DNA of 19,266 bases from Bacillota bacterium (GCA_023429685.1 JAEZDF010000081.1:1-19266), one strand, 5' to 3'; shown: positions 1-8,470, counted from the first letter of the stretch. Numbers and translations are program-made. Notes: generated by a model not told the origin, from the letters alone.

Positions 1-360
1 GCAACCCTCTCCACATTAGAGCTAATGGATGTTAAGGTGCTTAAGGATCTGCGAAACAACATTAACCGCAAAACCAACTGTGAAACCGCGAATATTGAAA
101 AAACGGTAACCGCATCAACCCAGCAGATAAAAAACATTCGCGCATTAAAGCGGTCAGGCATGTATGACCTACTGTCGGACGAGCTGAAAGAGATTGCCTC
201 TCTGAGGCTAAAATATCCCGAAAACTCGCTGAGTGAGCTTGGGGAGATGGCATCTCCTCCCTTAACGCGTTCCGGGGTTAGCCATCGCCTGCGAAAGATT
301 AACGAGATTGCTGCACAGGCAAAAATCAGAACCTCCAAACGAACTGCAGGCAATAAATAG
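1..360 (+). CDS. whiA: WhiA-family DNA-binding protein, C-terminal part (5' truncated)
   Basis: The reading frame is open from base 1 and ends at TAG 358-360, so only the last 119 codons are present. The visible part is the C-terminal helix-turn-helix half of WhiA. It shows a run of N-N-I-N-R-K-T-N-C near the start, then the T-A-S-x-Q-Q-I-x-x-I segment, and ends with P-P-L-T-R-S-G-V-S-H-R-L-R-K-I, the typical DNA-recognition end of the family. WhiA proteins combine an N-terminal domain related to LAGLIDADG endonucleases (outside this window) with this HTH and act as regulators of cell division or sporulation in Gram-positive bacteria. The next gene, dnaE, starts 41 bases downstream with no terminator between, so the two are probably co-transcribed. 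The methionine at base 25 is internal, because conserved WhiA residues precede it in frame. Confidence 0.93.
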   Translation, partial: ATLSTLELMDVKVLKDLRNNINRKTNCETANIEKTVTASTQQIKNIRALKRSGMYDLLSDELKEIASLRLKYPENSLSELGEMASPPLTRSGVSHRLRKINEIAAQAKIRTSKRTAGNK

Positions 361-383
361 ATTGCACCATTCATCATAACCGT

Positions 384-391
384 AAAGGAGG
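384..391 (+). promoter_or_regulatory. Shine-Dalgarno site of dnaE
   Basis: AAAGGAGG lies 10 bases before the ATG at 402. This near-perfect complement to the 16S rRNA 3' end fixes the dnaE start. Confidence 0.85.
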
Positions 392-401
392 CGTATCTCG
401 A

Positions 402-3400
402 ATGAAGGATTTTGTACATCTGCATGTTCATAGCGAATACAGCCTGCTTGACGGGGCATGCCGAATACCCAAACTACTTACACGTGCAAAGGAGCTTGGG
501 CAAACGGCGGTTGCGATTACCGACCATGGCGTGATGTATGGGGTAATCGATTTTTATAAGCAGGCGCAAAAACTGGGCATCAAGCCCATAATCGGGTGTG
601 AGGTGTATGTTGCGCCACGTACACGGTTTGACAAGGTGCATCAATTTGATACCAGCCCCTATCACCTGGTGCTGCTGTGTAAAAACAACACAGGTTATAA
701 AAACCTGATTCAGATGGTGTCACGAGGCTTTATAGAAGGGTTTTACAACCGTCCGCGCGTAGACTTAGAACTGCTAGAACGGTACCACGAAGGGCTTATT
801 TGCCTTTCTGCGTGCCTTGCGGGGGAGATTCCGCGTAAACTTTTGAATGAAGGGTACGAAGCTGCGAAACAGACAGCACTGCGTTATGCCGAGATATTTG
901 GTAAGGACAACTACTATTTAGAACTACAGGACCATGGTATTCGTGAGCAAAAGGAGATTATTCCGCACATTGTGCGACTGTCACAAGAAACAGGTATCGG
1001 TCTTGTCGCGACAAACGATGCGCACTACTTAGAGCGCGAAGACTCGAGGATGCACCATGTCATGGTCTGTATCCAGACTGGTCATACGGTGGAGGATGAA
1101 GATACCCTGGAGTTTGGCACCGACGAGTTCTACATAAAAAGCGGGGATGAGATGGACGAACTGTTTTCGTTTGCCCCGCAGGCAATCGAGAATACCGTCC
1201 GTATTGCGGAGCGTTGTAACGTCTCTTTTGAGTTTGGTGTGACTAAGCTTCCCTTTTTCGTTGCTCCCGACGGCAAGGACAACCTGACCTACTTTAGGGA
1301 GAAATGCTACGAGGGCTTATTGCGCCATTACGGTAAAACCCCTGAGGAATCGGTTGTAAAACGTCTGGAATACGAGCTTTCTGTTATTGGCGATATGGGG
1401 TATGTCGATTATTTTTTGATTGTGCATGATTTTATCGATCACGCACGCAAAAACGGCATCCCGGTTGGACCTGGTCGAGGCTCGGGTGCAGGTAGCCTTG
1501 CCGCGTACTGCATCGGCATTACGGGTATAGACCCAATGAAGTACAATTTGCTGTTTGAGCGCTTTTTAAACCCCGAGCGCATCAGTATGCCCGACTTCGA
1601 CATCGACTTTTGCTACGAACGCCGCCAGCAGGTAATTGACTATGTCATTACAAAATACGGCGCCGACCATGTTGCTCAGATCATTACTTTTGGCACAATG
1701 GCGGCTCGGGCTGCCATCCGTGACGTCGGACGTGCGCTTGCTGTCCCGTATCAAATGGTAGATACAGTGGCGAAGTTAGTGCCAACTGAGCTTCACATGA
1801 GCCTCGACAAGGCGCTTTCGGTGGTAGCCGAGCTTAAAGAACTGTACGAAACCGATGCAAAGATAAAGGAACTGCTGGACATGGCACGCAAGGTAGAAGG
1901 TATGCCTCGTCATTCCTCTACCCATGCTGCGGGCGTCGTGATAACGCGCGATCCGGTTAGCGATTATGTTCCCCTAACAAAAAGTGATGATGCGATAATT
2001 ACCCAATTCCCCATGACCACGCTCGAGGAACTTGGACTACTGAAGATGGACTTTCTCGGTCTACGCACCTTGACCGTCGTGCATCACTGCGAAGTAATGA
2101 TTCGCCGCGTGACCCCCGACTTTAGCATGAGTAATATACCCGAGGATGATCAGAAGGTATTTCAGATGCTATCGCAGGGGTTGACCCAAGGCGTATTCCA
2201 GTTTGAATCTGCCGGTATGCGTAGAGTACTTACCGATCTAAAGCCGATTAGTCTGGAGGATTTAATCGCAGTTATCTCCTTATACCGTCCGGGACCGATG
2301 GAGTCGATTCCCAAATACATTGCAAATCGTCATTCCCCTGATTTAGTTACCTACAAAACACCACTGCTTAAGCCAATTTTGGAGGTTACCTACGGCTGCA
2401 TCGTGTATCAGGAGCAGGTGATGCAGATTTGCAGACAGCTTGCGGGCTACTCGTACGGCAGGGCAGACCTTGTGCGCCGCGCGATGTCCAAGAAAAAGGC
2501 GGACGTAATGGAAAAAGAGCGCCGTAATTTTGTATTGGGCGCAAAAAAGGAAGACGGAAGCGTTGAATGCGTAGGCGCGGTCAGCAACGGCGTACCGGCG
2601 GCGGTAGCCAACGAAATCTTTGATGAGATGAGCAGCTTTGCCTCCTATGCATTTAATAAATCTCATGCTGCGGCATACGCCTATGTGGCGTATCAAACCG
2701 CATACTTGAAATGCCATTACCCGAAGGAATATATGGCGGCGCTGTTGACCAGTGTGCTTGACAACACCGACAAAGTTGTGGAATATATCAACGAGTGCGC
2801 GCGCATCGGCATCGCTGTGCTCCCCGCGGATATTAACCAAAGCGAGGAAGGCTTTACCGTTTCGGGCGACAGTATTCGGTTTGGGTTGCTCGCAATCAAA
2901 AACCTGGGGCGCGGTTTTATACGGGATTTACTTGAGAACCGTCGGCGCAAGGGCTCGTATCAATCGTTTTACAGCTTTTGCGAGAGATTGCAGGGCACCG
3001 ATTTAAACCGTCGGGGTCTGGAAAGCCTAATAAAAGCAGGTGCCTTTGACAGCTTAGGCTATAAGCGCCGACAGCTGATGCAGCACTTTTCAAATATTCT
3101 TACGGGCATTGGTTCCAGAGGCAAAAGTATGTTGGAGGGGCAGCTTGACCTTTTCTCCGGCGGTACGGTGGACGAAAGCTATGAACCGCCAATACCCGAT
3201 GAAGCCGAGTACCCGCTTGCTGACCTTTTACGCTACGAAAAGGAAACGATTGGTATATTCATTTCTGGGCACCCACTTAACGATTACCGCGAGGCTGCCA
3301 ATCAACTTCATTGTTCGCAGATGGAGCTGATAGTACGCTCTGCTTCTGAGGGAGACAATCGATTTAAGGATAGGGATATCGTAAAGCTGCTCTGCATTAT

Positions 3401-3938
3401 TATCGGCAAGAAGCTCAAAACCACCAAAAATAATCAGACGATGGCTTTTATTCAGATAGAAGACACAACGGCATCCTTAGAAGCCATCGTCTTCCCCAAT
3501 CTGATTGAAACCCTTTCGGGCACACACCTTATTGACGAAGGCTCCGTTGCCGTAATTACTGGGCGAATCTCTTTTCGGGAAGAGGAGGAGCCTAAGATTA
3601 TCTGTGAGAGCATTCAGACGGTAGAGGATGCAATGGCTTTTTATTCTGCAGGAAAACAAGAAGGTAAAAGTGAACGGTCGGTGCAAAGCAAATCGCAAAC
3701 CGAGAAAAGATATAGACCGGGGCTATACCTAAAACTGCAATCCCGAACCGACGAACGCCTTGCTAGGATTCAACCGATGCTGGAGTTCTTTTCGGGGCAA
3801 ACACCAGTATACGTATACTTTGCAAAAGAGAACGTTTTAACGCAGGCTGCGCAGAACATGTGGACAACTCCAGAGCCATCCTTGCTTGAGGAACTCGGCA
3901 ATATTCTGGGGGAATCGAACGTTGTGTTGCGAAAGTAG
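402..3938 (+). CDS. dnaE: DNA polymerase III subunit alpha (DnaE)
   Basis: This 1178-residue C-family replicative DNA polymerase extends primers at the replication fork; the length fits DnaE (about 1100-1180). The N-terminal PHP domain (about 1-280) retains what look like all nine metal ligands: H8, H10, D17, H42, E67, H88, C138, D206 and H208. The polymerase core follows. It has the glycine-rich GPGRGSGAGS loop from residue 356, the PDFDIDF motif with catalytic D400 and D402, and the third aspartate D550 in MDFLGL. A QLDLF clamp-binding motif lies at 914-918. A C-terminal OB fold (about 990-1080) starts at DIVKLLC and includes the IQIEDTT segment. The start is set by AAAGGAGG 10 bases upstream. 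Firmicutes usually carry PolC as well, so this may be the primer-extending polymerase rather than the only replicase; the window cannot decide that. No terminator is visible between it and the pfkA promoter. Confidence 0.98.
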   Translation: MKDFVHLHVHSEYSLLDGACRIPKLLTRAKELGQTAVAITDHGVMYGVIDFYKQAQKLGIKPIIGCEVYVAPRTRFDKVHQFDTSPYHLVLLCKNNTGYKNLIQMVSRGFIEGFYNRPRVDLELLERYHEGLICLSACLAGEIPRKLLNEGYEAAKQTALRYAEIFGKDNYYLELQDHGIREQKEIIPHIVRLSQETGIGLVATNDAHYLEREDSRMHHVMVCIQTGHTVEDEDTLEFGTDEFYIKSGDEMDELFSFAPQAIENTVRIAERCNVSFEFGVTKLPFFVAPDGKDNLTYFREKCYEGLLRHYGKTPEESVVKRLEYELSVIGDMGYVDYFLIVHDFIDHARKNGIPVGPGRGSGAGSLAAYCIGITGIDPMKYNLLFERFLNPERISMPDFDIDFCYERRQQVIDYVITKYGADHVAQIITFGTMAARAAIRDVGRALAVPYQMVDTVAKLVPTELHMSLDKALSVVAELKELYETDAKIKELLDMARKVEGMPRHSSTHAAGVVITRDPVSDYVPLTKSDDAIITQFPMTTLEELGLLKMDFLGLRTLTVVHHCEVMIRRVTPDFSMSNIPEDDQKVFQMLSQGLTQGVFQFESAGMRRVLTDLKPISLEDLIAVISLYRPGPMESIPKYIANRHSPDLVTYKTPLLKPILEVTYGCIVYQEQVMQICRQLAGYSYGRADLVRRAMSKKKADVMEKERRNFVLGAKKEDGSVECVGAVSNGVPAAVANEIFDEMSSFASYAFNKSHAAAYAYVAYQTAYLKCHYPKEYMAALLTSVLDNTDKVVEYINECARIGIAVLPADINQSEEGFTVSGDSIRFGLLAIKNLGRGFIRDLLENRRRKGSYQSFYSFCERLQGTDLNRRGLESLIKAGAFDSLGYKRRQLMQHFSNILTGIGSRGKSMLEGQLDLFSGGTVDESYEPPIPDEAEYPLADLLRYEKETIGIFISGHPLNDYREAANQLHCSQMELIVRSASEGDNRFKDRDIVKLLCIIIGKKLKTTKNNQTMAFIQIEDTTASLEAIVFPNLIETLSGTHLIDEGSVAVITGRISFREEEEPKIICESIQTVEDAMAFYSAGKQEGKSERSVQSKSQTEKRYRPGLYLKLQSRTDERLARIQPMLEFFSGQTPVYVYFAKENVLTQAAQNMWTTPEPSLLEELGNILGESNVVLRK

Positions 3939-3979
3939 CGATAATCGACCTTATATCTACAAATCTCTGGCTTTGGTTA

Positions 3980-4008
3980 TTGAAAAAGCATCAGCGATAT
4001 ATTATAAT
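3980..4008 (+). promoter_or_regulatory. Sigma-A-type promoter of pfkA
   Basis: TTGAAA (3980-3985) and a perfect TATAAT (4003-4008) are separated by 17 bases, the optimal vegetative promoter arrangement. Transcription would begin near 4015, giving a leader of about 105 bases before pfkA. It lies in the 181-base gap after dnaE, which contains no credible gene. Confidence 0.8.
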
Positions 4009-4080
4009 ATTTTTTTGATAGCATGTTCTGGACATAAAAGAATTGTTAAACAGTACTACGACGAATAACAAGTTGGTACT

Positions 4081-4100
4081 ATACCATAGCGGCATGGTAT
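4081..4100 (+). repeat. Inverted repeat in the pfkA leader
   Basis: ATACCAT (4081-4087) and ATGGTAT (4094-4100) form a perfect 7-bp inverted repeat around a 6-base spacer (AGCGGC). It sits about 65-85 bases downstream of the predicted transcription start and ends one base before the ribosome binding region GGAAAGG (4102-4108). It could be a repressor operator or an RNA hairpin affecting translation; which of these is unknown. Confidence 0.5.
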
Positions 4101-4119
4101 CGGAAAGGCATGGGGAAGT

Positions 4120-5106
4120 ATGAATCAGATTAAAACAATTGGCGTATTAACAAGCGGAGGAGATGCCCCCGGTATGAATGCCGCTGTCCGCGCTGTGGTA
4201 AGGACCGGCTTGAATATGGGTCTTCGCGTTATGGGGATTATGCGTGGCTACAATGGACTGATTTCGGGCGAAATGAGGGAAATGAATCTGCGCGATGTTT
4301 CGGATATTATACATCGCGGAGGCACGATGCTCTATACTGCCCGCTGTGCGAGATTCCGTGATCCCGAAGGGGTAGAAGAGGCTAAAGAAACCTGTATAAA
4401 GGAAAAAATAGACGGTGTTGTGGTAATAGGCGGAGATGGTTCCTTCCGCGGTGCACGCGATCTTTCCATGCTCGGAATTCCCTGTGTCGGCATTCCAGGC
4501 ACCATCGATAACGATATCGCCGCGTCTGACTACACGATTGGGTATGATACCGCGATGAATACCGCGATGCAGATGGTAGACAGGCTACGTGACACCGCAC
4601 AGTCTCATGACCGTTGCAGTGTCGTCGAAGTAATGGGCAGACACGCGGGGCATATTGCACTGAATACGGGCATTGCCTGTGGTGCCACCGCAATCCTTGT
4701 TCCGGAAATCGAGTATGATCTTAAGCGGGATGTATATGCCCGTATGATGAAAACACAGGGCACCGGCAAGCACCATTTTATTGTTGTGGTAGCGGAAGGC
4801 GTGGTTGCTGATGGAAACCCCAGCATTGAAGCGCTTGCGAAGATGATTCAGGAAAACACAAAGATTGAAACCCGCGCTACCGTCCTTGGTCATGTACAGC
4901 GCGGCGGTTCTCCCACTGTTGAGGATCGTGTGTTTGCAAGTTTAATGGGTAATTATGCGGTTGATTTGTTGGCAAGGGGTATTGGCAACCGCGTTGTGGT
5001 CATGCGTGAGAATAAGATTGTTGACATCGATATCTATGAGGCGCTACAGATGAAGAAGGATATCGACCATCACGCGTATAAGGTTGCCCATCAGATTTCT
5101 ATCTAA
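4120..5106 (+). CDS. pfkA: ATP-dependent 6-phosphofructokinase
   Basis: This cytoplasmic glycolytic enzyme phosphorylates fructose 6-phosphate to fructose 1,6-bisphosphate. Its 328 residues match the short bacterial PfkA class (about 320). It opens with GVLTSGGDAPGMN, the nucleotide-binding N-terminus. Two diagnostic positions indicate ATP rather than pyrophosphate as donor: D106-G107 in GGDGS, and G127 in PGTIDND (PPi enzymes carry Asp and Lys at the two marker sites). The catalytic base is D130. Substrate-binding segments VVEVMGRHAGH and ETRATVLGHVQRGGSP are intact. The ATG at 4120 follows GGAAAGG by 11 bases. It has its own sigma-A promoter and a downstream hairpin terminator, so it is probably a monocistronic unit. 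Pyruvate kinase, which follows pfkA in many Firmicutes, is not present here. Confidence 0.97.
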   Translation: MNQIKTIGVLTSGGDAPGMNAAVRAVVRTGLNMGLRVMGIMRGYNGLISGEMREMNLRDVSDIIHRGGTMLYTARCARFRDPEGVEEAKETCIKEKIDGVVVIGGDGSFRGARDLSMLGIPCVGIPGTIDNDIAASDYTIGYDTAMNTAMQMVDRLRDTAQSHDRCSVVEVMGRHAGHIALNTGIACGATAILVPEIEYDLKRDVYARMMKTQGTGKHHFIVVVAEGVVADGNPSIEALAKMIQENTKIETRATVLGHVQRGGSPTVEDRVFASLMGNYAVDLLARGIGNRVVVMRENKIVDIDIYEALQMKKDIDHHAYKVAHQISI

Positions 5107-5124
5107 ACTCTCTAGTACATGATT

Positions 5125-5160
5125 AAAAGGTTCGTGGTGCATCAGCACTGCGGACCTTTT
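5125..5160 (+). terminator. Hairpin terminator after pfkA
   Basis: AAAAGGTTCG (5125-5134) pairs with CGGACCTTTT (5151-5160) through one G-U wobble. The stem continues inward through TGGTGC/GCACTG (two wobbles) to an ATCA tetraloop, for 16 pairs in all. It begins 18 bases after the pfkA stop. The U-tract is only four bases, so termination may be incomplete. The rest of the gap to 5312 is AT-rich and holds no credible gene. Confidence 0.7.
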
Positions 5161-5312
5161 GTGCACCAAAGCGATGATAATAAGAACATGCCCGAGCTAT
5201 GCCGAATATATATAACTGAAAAGATTTGATATTTTATCATTAAACATCTGGGAATATCATTCTTTTTGCTATAAATAAAGCATTTATTCAACGAGAGAGG
5301 CGGCGGGGCAGG

Positions 5313-5993
5313 ATGCGCAGGATGCGGCTTGATGATGCTCAGAGACTGAGATTAAAACTCATGTTCTCTCTTGCTGTTGTGCTCGCAACCTTGATATTCT
5401 TTGATATTAAGATGCGCCCGATTGTTGATACCTTTTCGGAGTACCAGGCAAAGACACTTGCAACGCGAATTATTAACGAGGCTGTTGTAGAAGAGCTTGA
5501 GAACAGCCAAATTCAATATGCCGACATCGTTAATGTATCCACCGACGCAGATGGGATGGTTACTGCAATGGAGACCAACACGGTAACCATCAATATTCTA
5601 AAATCTCGGTTAACAACGTCCATTTTGGATGGACTGAGTAATATTACCGAGACCGAAGTGAAGATTCACATAGGTACCCTGCTCGGCAGCCAGGTTTTTG
5701 TAGGGCGTGGACCTACGGTTCCGTTTCGCATTGCGCCCGCCAGTGAAATTGCTACACAGTTCACACATTCTTTTGACGATGCGGGTATCAATCAGACGCG
5801 TCACCGCATTGTTTTGGAGGTCAATGTCGCAGTCACCGCGATGGTTGCAGGGCATTCAAGCCGCGTAGAGGTTCCGTGCAATTTTATCATTGTTGACAAT
5901 ATCATCGTTGGCAAGGTTCCCGATTCCTTTACCGAGGTAACAGGGGATGAGTCCCCGCTTATTTCAAAGATAAACGATTATGCGAACAATTAA
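5313..5993 (+). CDS. yunB: YunB-family sporulation protein
   Basis: The 226-residue product resembles Bacillus subtilis YunB, a protein made in the mother cell under sigma-E and needed for normal spore formation, with unknown molecular role. It has one N-terminal membrane segment (about residues 14-31) after a basic start, then a mostly extracytoplasmic domain. Family-like features are the GTLLGSQVFVGRGP segment, a stretch around DDAGINQTRHRIVLEV, and IIVDNIIVGKVPDSF near the C-terminus. ATG 5313 is preceded by GAGAGAGG and GGCGGGG; an in-frame ATG at 5322 is an alternative. It lies alone between the pfkA terminator and the ligA promoter. No convincing sigma-E promoter could be assigned upstream. 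The family assignment is from recognition of these conserved segments. Confidence 0.83.
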   Translation: MRRMRLDDAQRLRLKLMFSLAVVLATLIFFDIKMRPIVDTFSEYQAKTLATRIINEAVVEELENSQIQYADIVNVSTDADGMVTAMETNTVTINILKSRLTTSILDGLSNITETEVKIHIGTLLGSQVFVGRGPTVPFRIAPASEIATQFTHSFDDAGINQTRHRIVLEVNVAVTAMVAGHSSRVEVPCNFIIVDNIIVGKVPDSFTEVTGDESPLISKINDYANN

Positions 5994-6001
5994 ATCTCTA
6001 A

Positions 6002-6030
6002 TACAAATAGCGGGCATAATATGGTATAAT
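6002..6030 (+). promoter_or_regulatory. Extended -10 promoter upstream of ligA
   Basis: TGGTATAAT (6022-6030) is a perfect extended -10 element. A weak -35 (TACAAA, 6002-6007) stands 17 bases upstream of it. Transcription would start near 6037, about 90 bases before ligA, and could continue through gatCAB. Confidence 0.6.
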
Positions 6031-6125
6031 ACTCAAAGAAACTGACGTACTGCTGTTTGCACTTCACACAGGGTAAACGTGGCGTTGGCATGTTACACCA
6101 TAGAGTGTATTTGATAGGGCGTGTG

Positions 6126-8111
6126 ATGATGGAATTTGCAGCTGCAAATAATCGGGTACAGGAACTGCGGAGGCTAATTGAAGACTATAATTATCAGTAT
6201 TATGTATTGGACAACCCTGTGGTTGCGGATCATGAGTACGATACCCTACTGCACGAGCTAATAGATCTTGAAGAAAGGTATCCAGAGCTGTGTTCCGCAG
6301 AATCGCCGACCCAAAGAGTGGGCGGCAAAGCCCTGAACACCTTTGATTCGGTTATCCACACCGTACAGATGGGTAGCCTGCAGGATGTGTTTACGCTCGA
6401 TGAGGTTAGGACGTTTGATCGCAAGGTGCGCGAGACAGTTGCTTCGGTACGCTATGTGGTTGAGCCCAAAATTGACGGGCTATCGGTGTCGCTCGAATAC
6501 CGTGACGGGTTGTTTGTGCGCGGCTCTACCCGCGGCGATGGCTTTGCGGGCGAGGATGTGACGCTCAATCTTAAAACCATCGGCTCTGTGCCGCTGCGGC
6601 TTAAACAGTCGTTTCCGTATCTGGAGGTGCGTGGAGAGGTCTATATGCCGCTCAAAAGCTTTGACGAGGTGATAAAGCGCCAGGAGCTCGAGGGAGTGCA
6701 GCCGTTTAAGAACCCGCGCAATGCGGCGGCGGGCTCACTTAGGCAAAAAGACCCAAAGATTACTGCACAACGACGTCTTGATATCTTTGTATTCAATATT
6801 CAGCAGATAGAAGGCATTTCCGTAACAACGCATAAGCAGTCCCTAGAACTGCTTTCGGAGCTCGGGTTTAAGGTGATACCTTCTTACCATGTATTTGATA
6901 ATATTGATGATATTACGGAAGAAATCAGACGCATCGGCGAAAACCGTGGTAACTATCCCTTTGATATCGATGGGGCTGTTGTAAAGGTGGATGCCTTTTC
7001 GGACCGAGAACTGCTTGGTGCCACGTCGAAATTCCCGCGTTGGGCGGTAGCGTTTAAATATCCACCGGAAGAAAAGCAAACTAGGCTGCTTAGCATCGAA
7101 ATCAACGTCGGCAGAACCGGCGCGCTTACACCCACCGCTGTTTTTGAGCCGATTACCCTTGCAGGAACAACCGTTAGCAGGGCAGTTTTGCACAACGAAG
7201 ACTTCATAAAAGAAAAGGATATCCGCATTGGCGATGTGGTTCTTGTCCGTAAGGCGGGAGAAATCATCCCCGAGGTTCTGAGCGTTGTGGAGCATGCGCC
7301 AAACAGTGTACCGTTTGAGATGCCGACACATTGCCCATCCTGTAGAGAGGCGGTTTGCCGCGAGCCCGACGAGGCTGTTTTACGCTGTACCAATCCCGAG
7401 TGCCCCGCAACACTGCTAAAAAACCTTGAGCACTTTGTCTCCCGCGATGCCATGGATATAGAGGGACTGGGACCTGCCGTGATTGAATCGCTCACAAGCA
7501 ACGGGCTAATCCACTCGGCGGCGGATCTGTACAGCCTGACATTCGACCGCGTTATCGGTCTTGAGCGGATGGGCGAGCGTTCCGTTTCCAATCTGCTCGC
7601 TTCCATTGAAAAATCCAAAAGCGCTGATCTTTCGCGCCTGATTTTTGCACTGGGCATCCGAGGCATTGGTCAAAAGGCTGCGCAGCTTCTGGCGAAGCAG
7701 TTTGGTACAATGGACGCCTTAATGCACGCTCAGGTTGATGATATTTCAATCATCGAGGGCATGGGTGGTGTTATGGCAAACAACGTCACCGAGTTTTTCT
7801 CTCACATCGGAACGCATGATTTAATCGCACGCCTCAAAACGGCGGGTGTTAATATGACATCTACCCTTGCGCCACAGGGCGATAGGGCAAAGGGACTGAC
7901 CTTTGTTTTGACCGGAACGTTGCCGACCCTTTCGCGCACGGACGCGACCAAGCTGATTGAAGCGCAGGGCGGAAAGGTCTCCTCCAGTGTGTCCAAGAAG
8001 ACCAGCTATGTCGTTGCGGGTGAGGCAGCTGGCAGTAAGCTCGATAAAGCAAACGAACTGGGCGTAGCGGTGTTAACCGAACAACAGCTACTTAAGCTGC
8101 TGGAAGATTAA
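6126..8111 (+). CDS. ligA: NAD-dependent DNA ligase LigA
   Basis: The enzyme seals nicks during replication and repair using NAD+. From ATG 6126 it has 661 residues, the usual LigA length. The frame is open upstream to a TTG at 6057, but the extra residues are not LigA-like. AGGG at 6116-6119 suits ATG 6126 or 6129. Domain order is standard: Ia domain with YNYQYYVLDNPVVADHEYD; adenylation domain with K115 in the KIDG motif (the same number as in E. coli); OB fold with VGRTGALTP; zinc finger with C403, C406, C421 and C426; helix-hairpin-helix repeats; and a C-terminal BRCT domain starting near GLTFVLTGTL. The next gene, gatC, begins 66 bases later without an intervening terminator. Confidence 0.97.
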   Translation: MMEFAAANNRVQELRRLIEDYNYQYYVLDNPVVADHEYDTLLHELIDLEERYPELCSAESPTQRVGGKALNTFDSVIHTVQMGSLQDVFTLDEVRTFDRKVRETVASVRYVVEPKIDGLSVSLEYRDGLFVRGSTRGDGFAGEDVTLNLKTIGSVPLRLKQSFPYLEVRGEVYMPLKSFDEVIKRQELEGVQPFKNPRNAAAGSLRQKDPKITAQRRLDIFVFNIQQIEGISVTTHKQSLELLSELGFKVIPSYHVFDNIDDITEEIRRIGENRGNYPFDIDGAVVKVDAFSDRELLGATSKFPRWAVAFKYPPEEKQTRLLSIEINVGRTGALTPTAVFEPITLAGTTVSRAVLHNEDFIKEKDIRIGDVVLVRKAGEIIPEVLSVVEHAPNSVPFEMPTHCPSCREAVCREPDEAVLRCTNPECPATLLKNLEHFVSRDAMDIEGLGPAVIESLTSNGLIHSAADLYSLTFDRVIGLERMGERSVSNLLASIEKSKSADLSRLIFALGIRGIGQKAAQLLAKQFGTMDALMHAQVDDISIIEGMGGVMANNVTEFFSHIGTHDLIARLKTAGVNMTSTLAPQGDRAKGLTFVLTGTLPTLSRTDATKLIEAQGGKVSSSVSKKTSYVVAGEAAGSKLDKANELGVAVLTEQQLLKLLED

Positions 8112-8177
8112 ACGATATAACAGATTTCTTATAAATGACAGACTCAACAAGAATACTCAGAAAGGCAAGGTAACGAA

Positions 8178-8450
8178 ATGAACATCGACATTAAAAAGGT
8201 GGCCAAGCTTTCACGCTTGACCATTAGCGAAGAGGATATTCCGCGGTTCCAAGCGGATATGCAGAACATTGTGAATATGGTGGACCGTCTGCCCGATGTA
8301 ACCGATATGACGCTTGCCCTTGACCCCAGTAACCCCATGCCCTTGCGCGAGGACAAGGTGATAGCGACAACCACACGCAAAGAGATATTGCAAAATGCGC
8401 CCATGATGGAGGCGGGCTGCTTTGTAGTACCCAAGGTTGTAGAGGAATAA
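8178..8450 (+). CDS. gatC: Asp-tRNA(Asn)/Glu-tRNA(Gln) amidotransferase subunit C
   Basis: This 90-residue small subunit of the GatCAB complex bridges and stabilises GatA and GatB. It shows the family pattern: VAKLSRLTISEEDI near the start, a helical middle with a leucine-aspartate-valine segment, PLREDKV, a run ending LQNAP, and the closing FVVPKVVEE. The ATG follows GAAAGGCAAGG (8160-8170) by 7 bases. It lies between ligA and gatA, 41 bases before gatA, and is clearly part of one transcription unit with gatA and gatB. Confidence 0.95.
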   Translation: MNIDIKKVAKLSRLTISEEDIPRFQADMQNIVNMVDRLPDVTDMTLALDPSNPMPLREDKVIATTTRKEILQNAPMMEAGCFVVPKVVEE

Positions 8451-8470
8451 CTGACAATACATTTACATCC

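Noticed and set aside
3886..4068. Short plus-strand frame at the end of dnaE
   Set aside because: It overlaps the dnaE end in another frame and runs through the pfkA promoter; no ribosome binding site or family resemblance.
5227..5280. Possible sigma-E promoter before yunB (TGATATT or GAATATC as -35)
   Set aside because: No acceptable CATACAnT-like -10 lies at the required 13-15 base spacing.
6057..6125. Upstream in-frame extension of ligA from TTG 6057
   Set aside because: The added residues do not resemble any LigA N-terminus, and ATG 6126 gives the standard length and puts the catalytic lysine at 115.
6953..7666. 237-codon open frame on the minus strand within ligA
   Set aside because: It is antisense to the conserved ligase OB, zinc-finger and HhH region and has the low-complexity look of a shadow frame.
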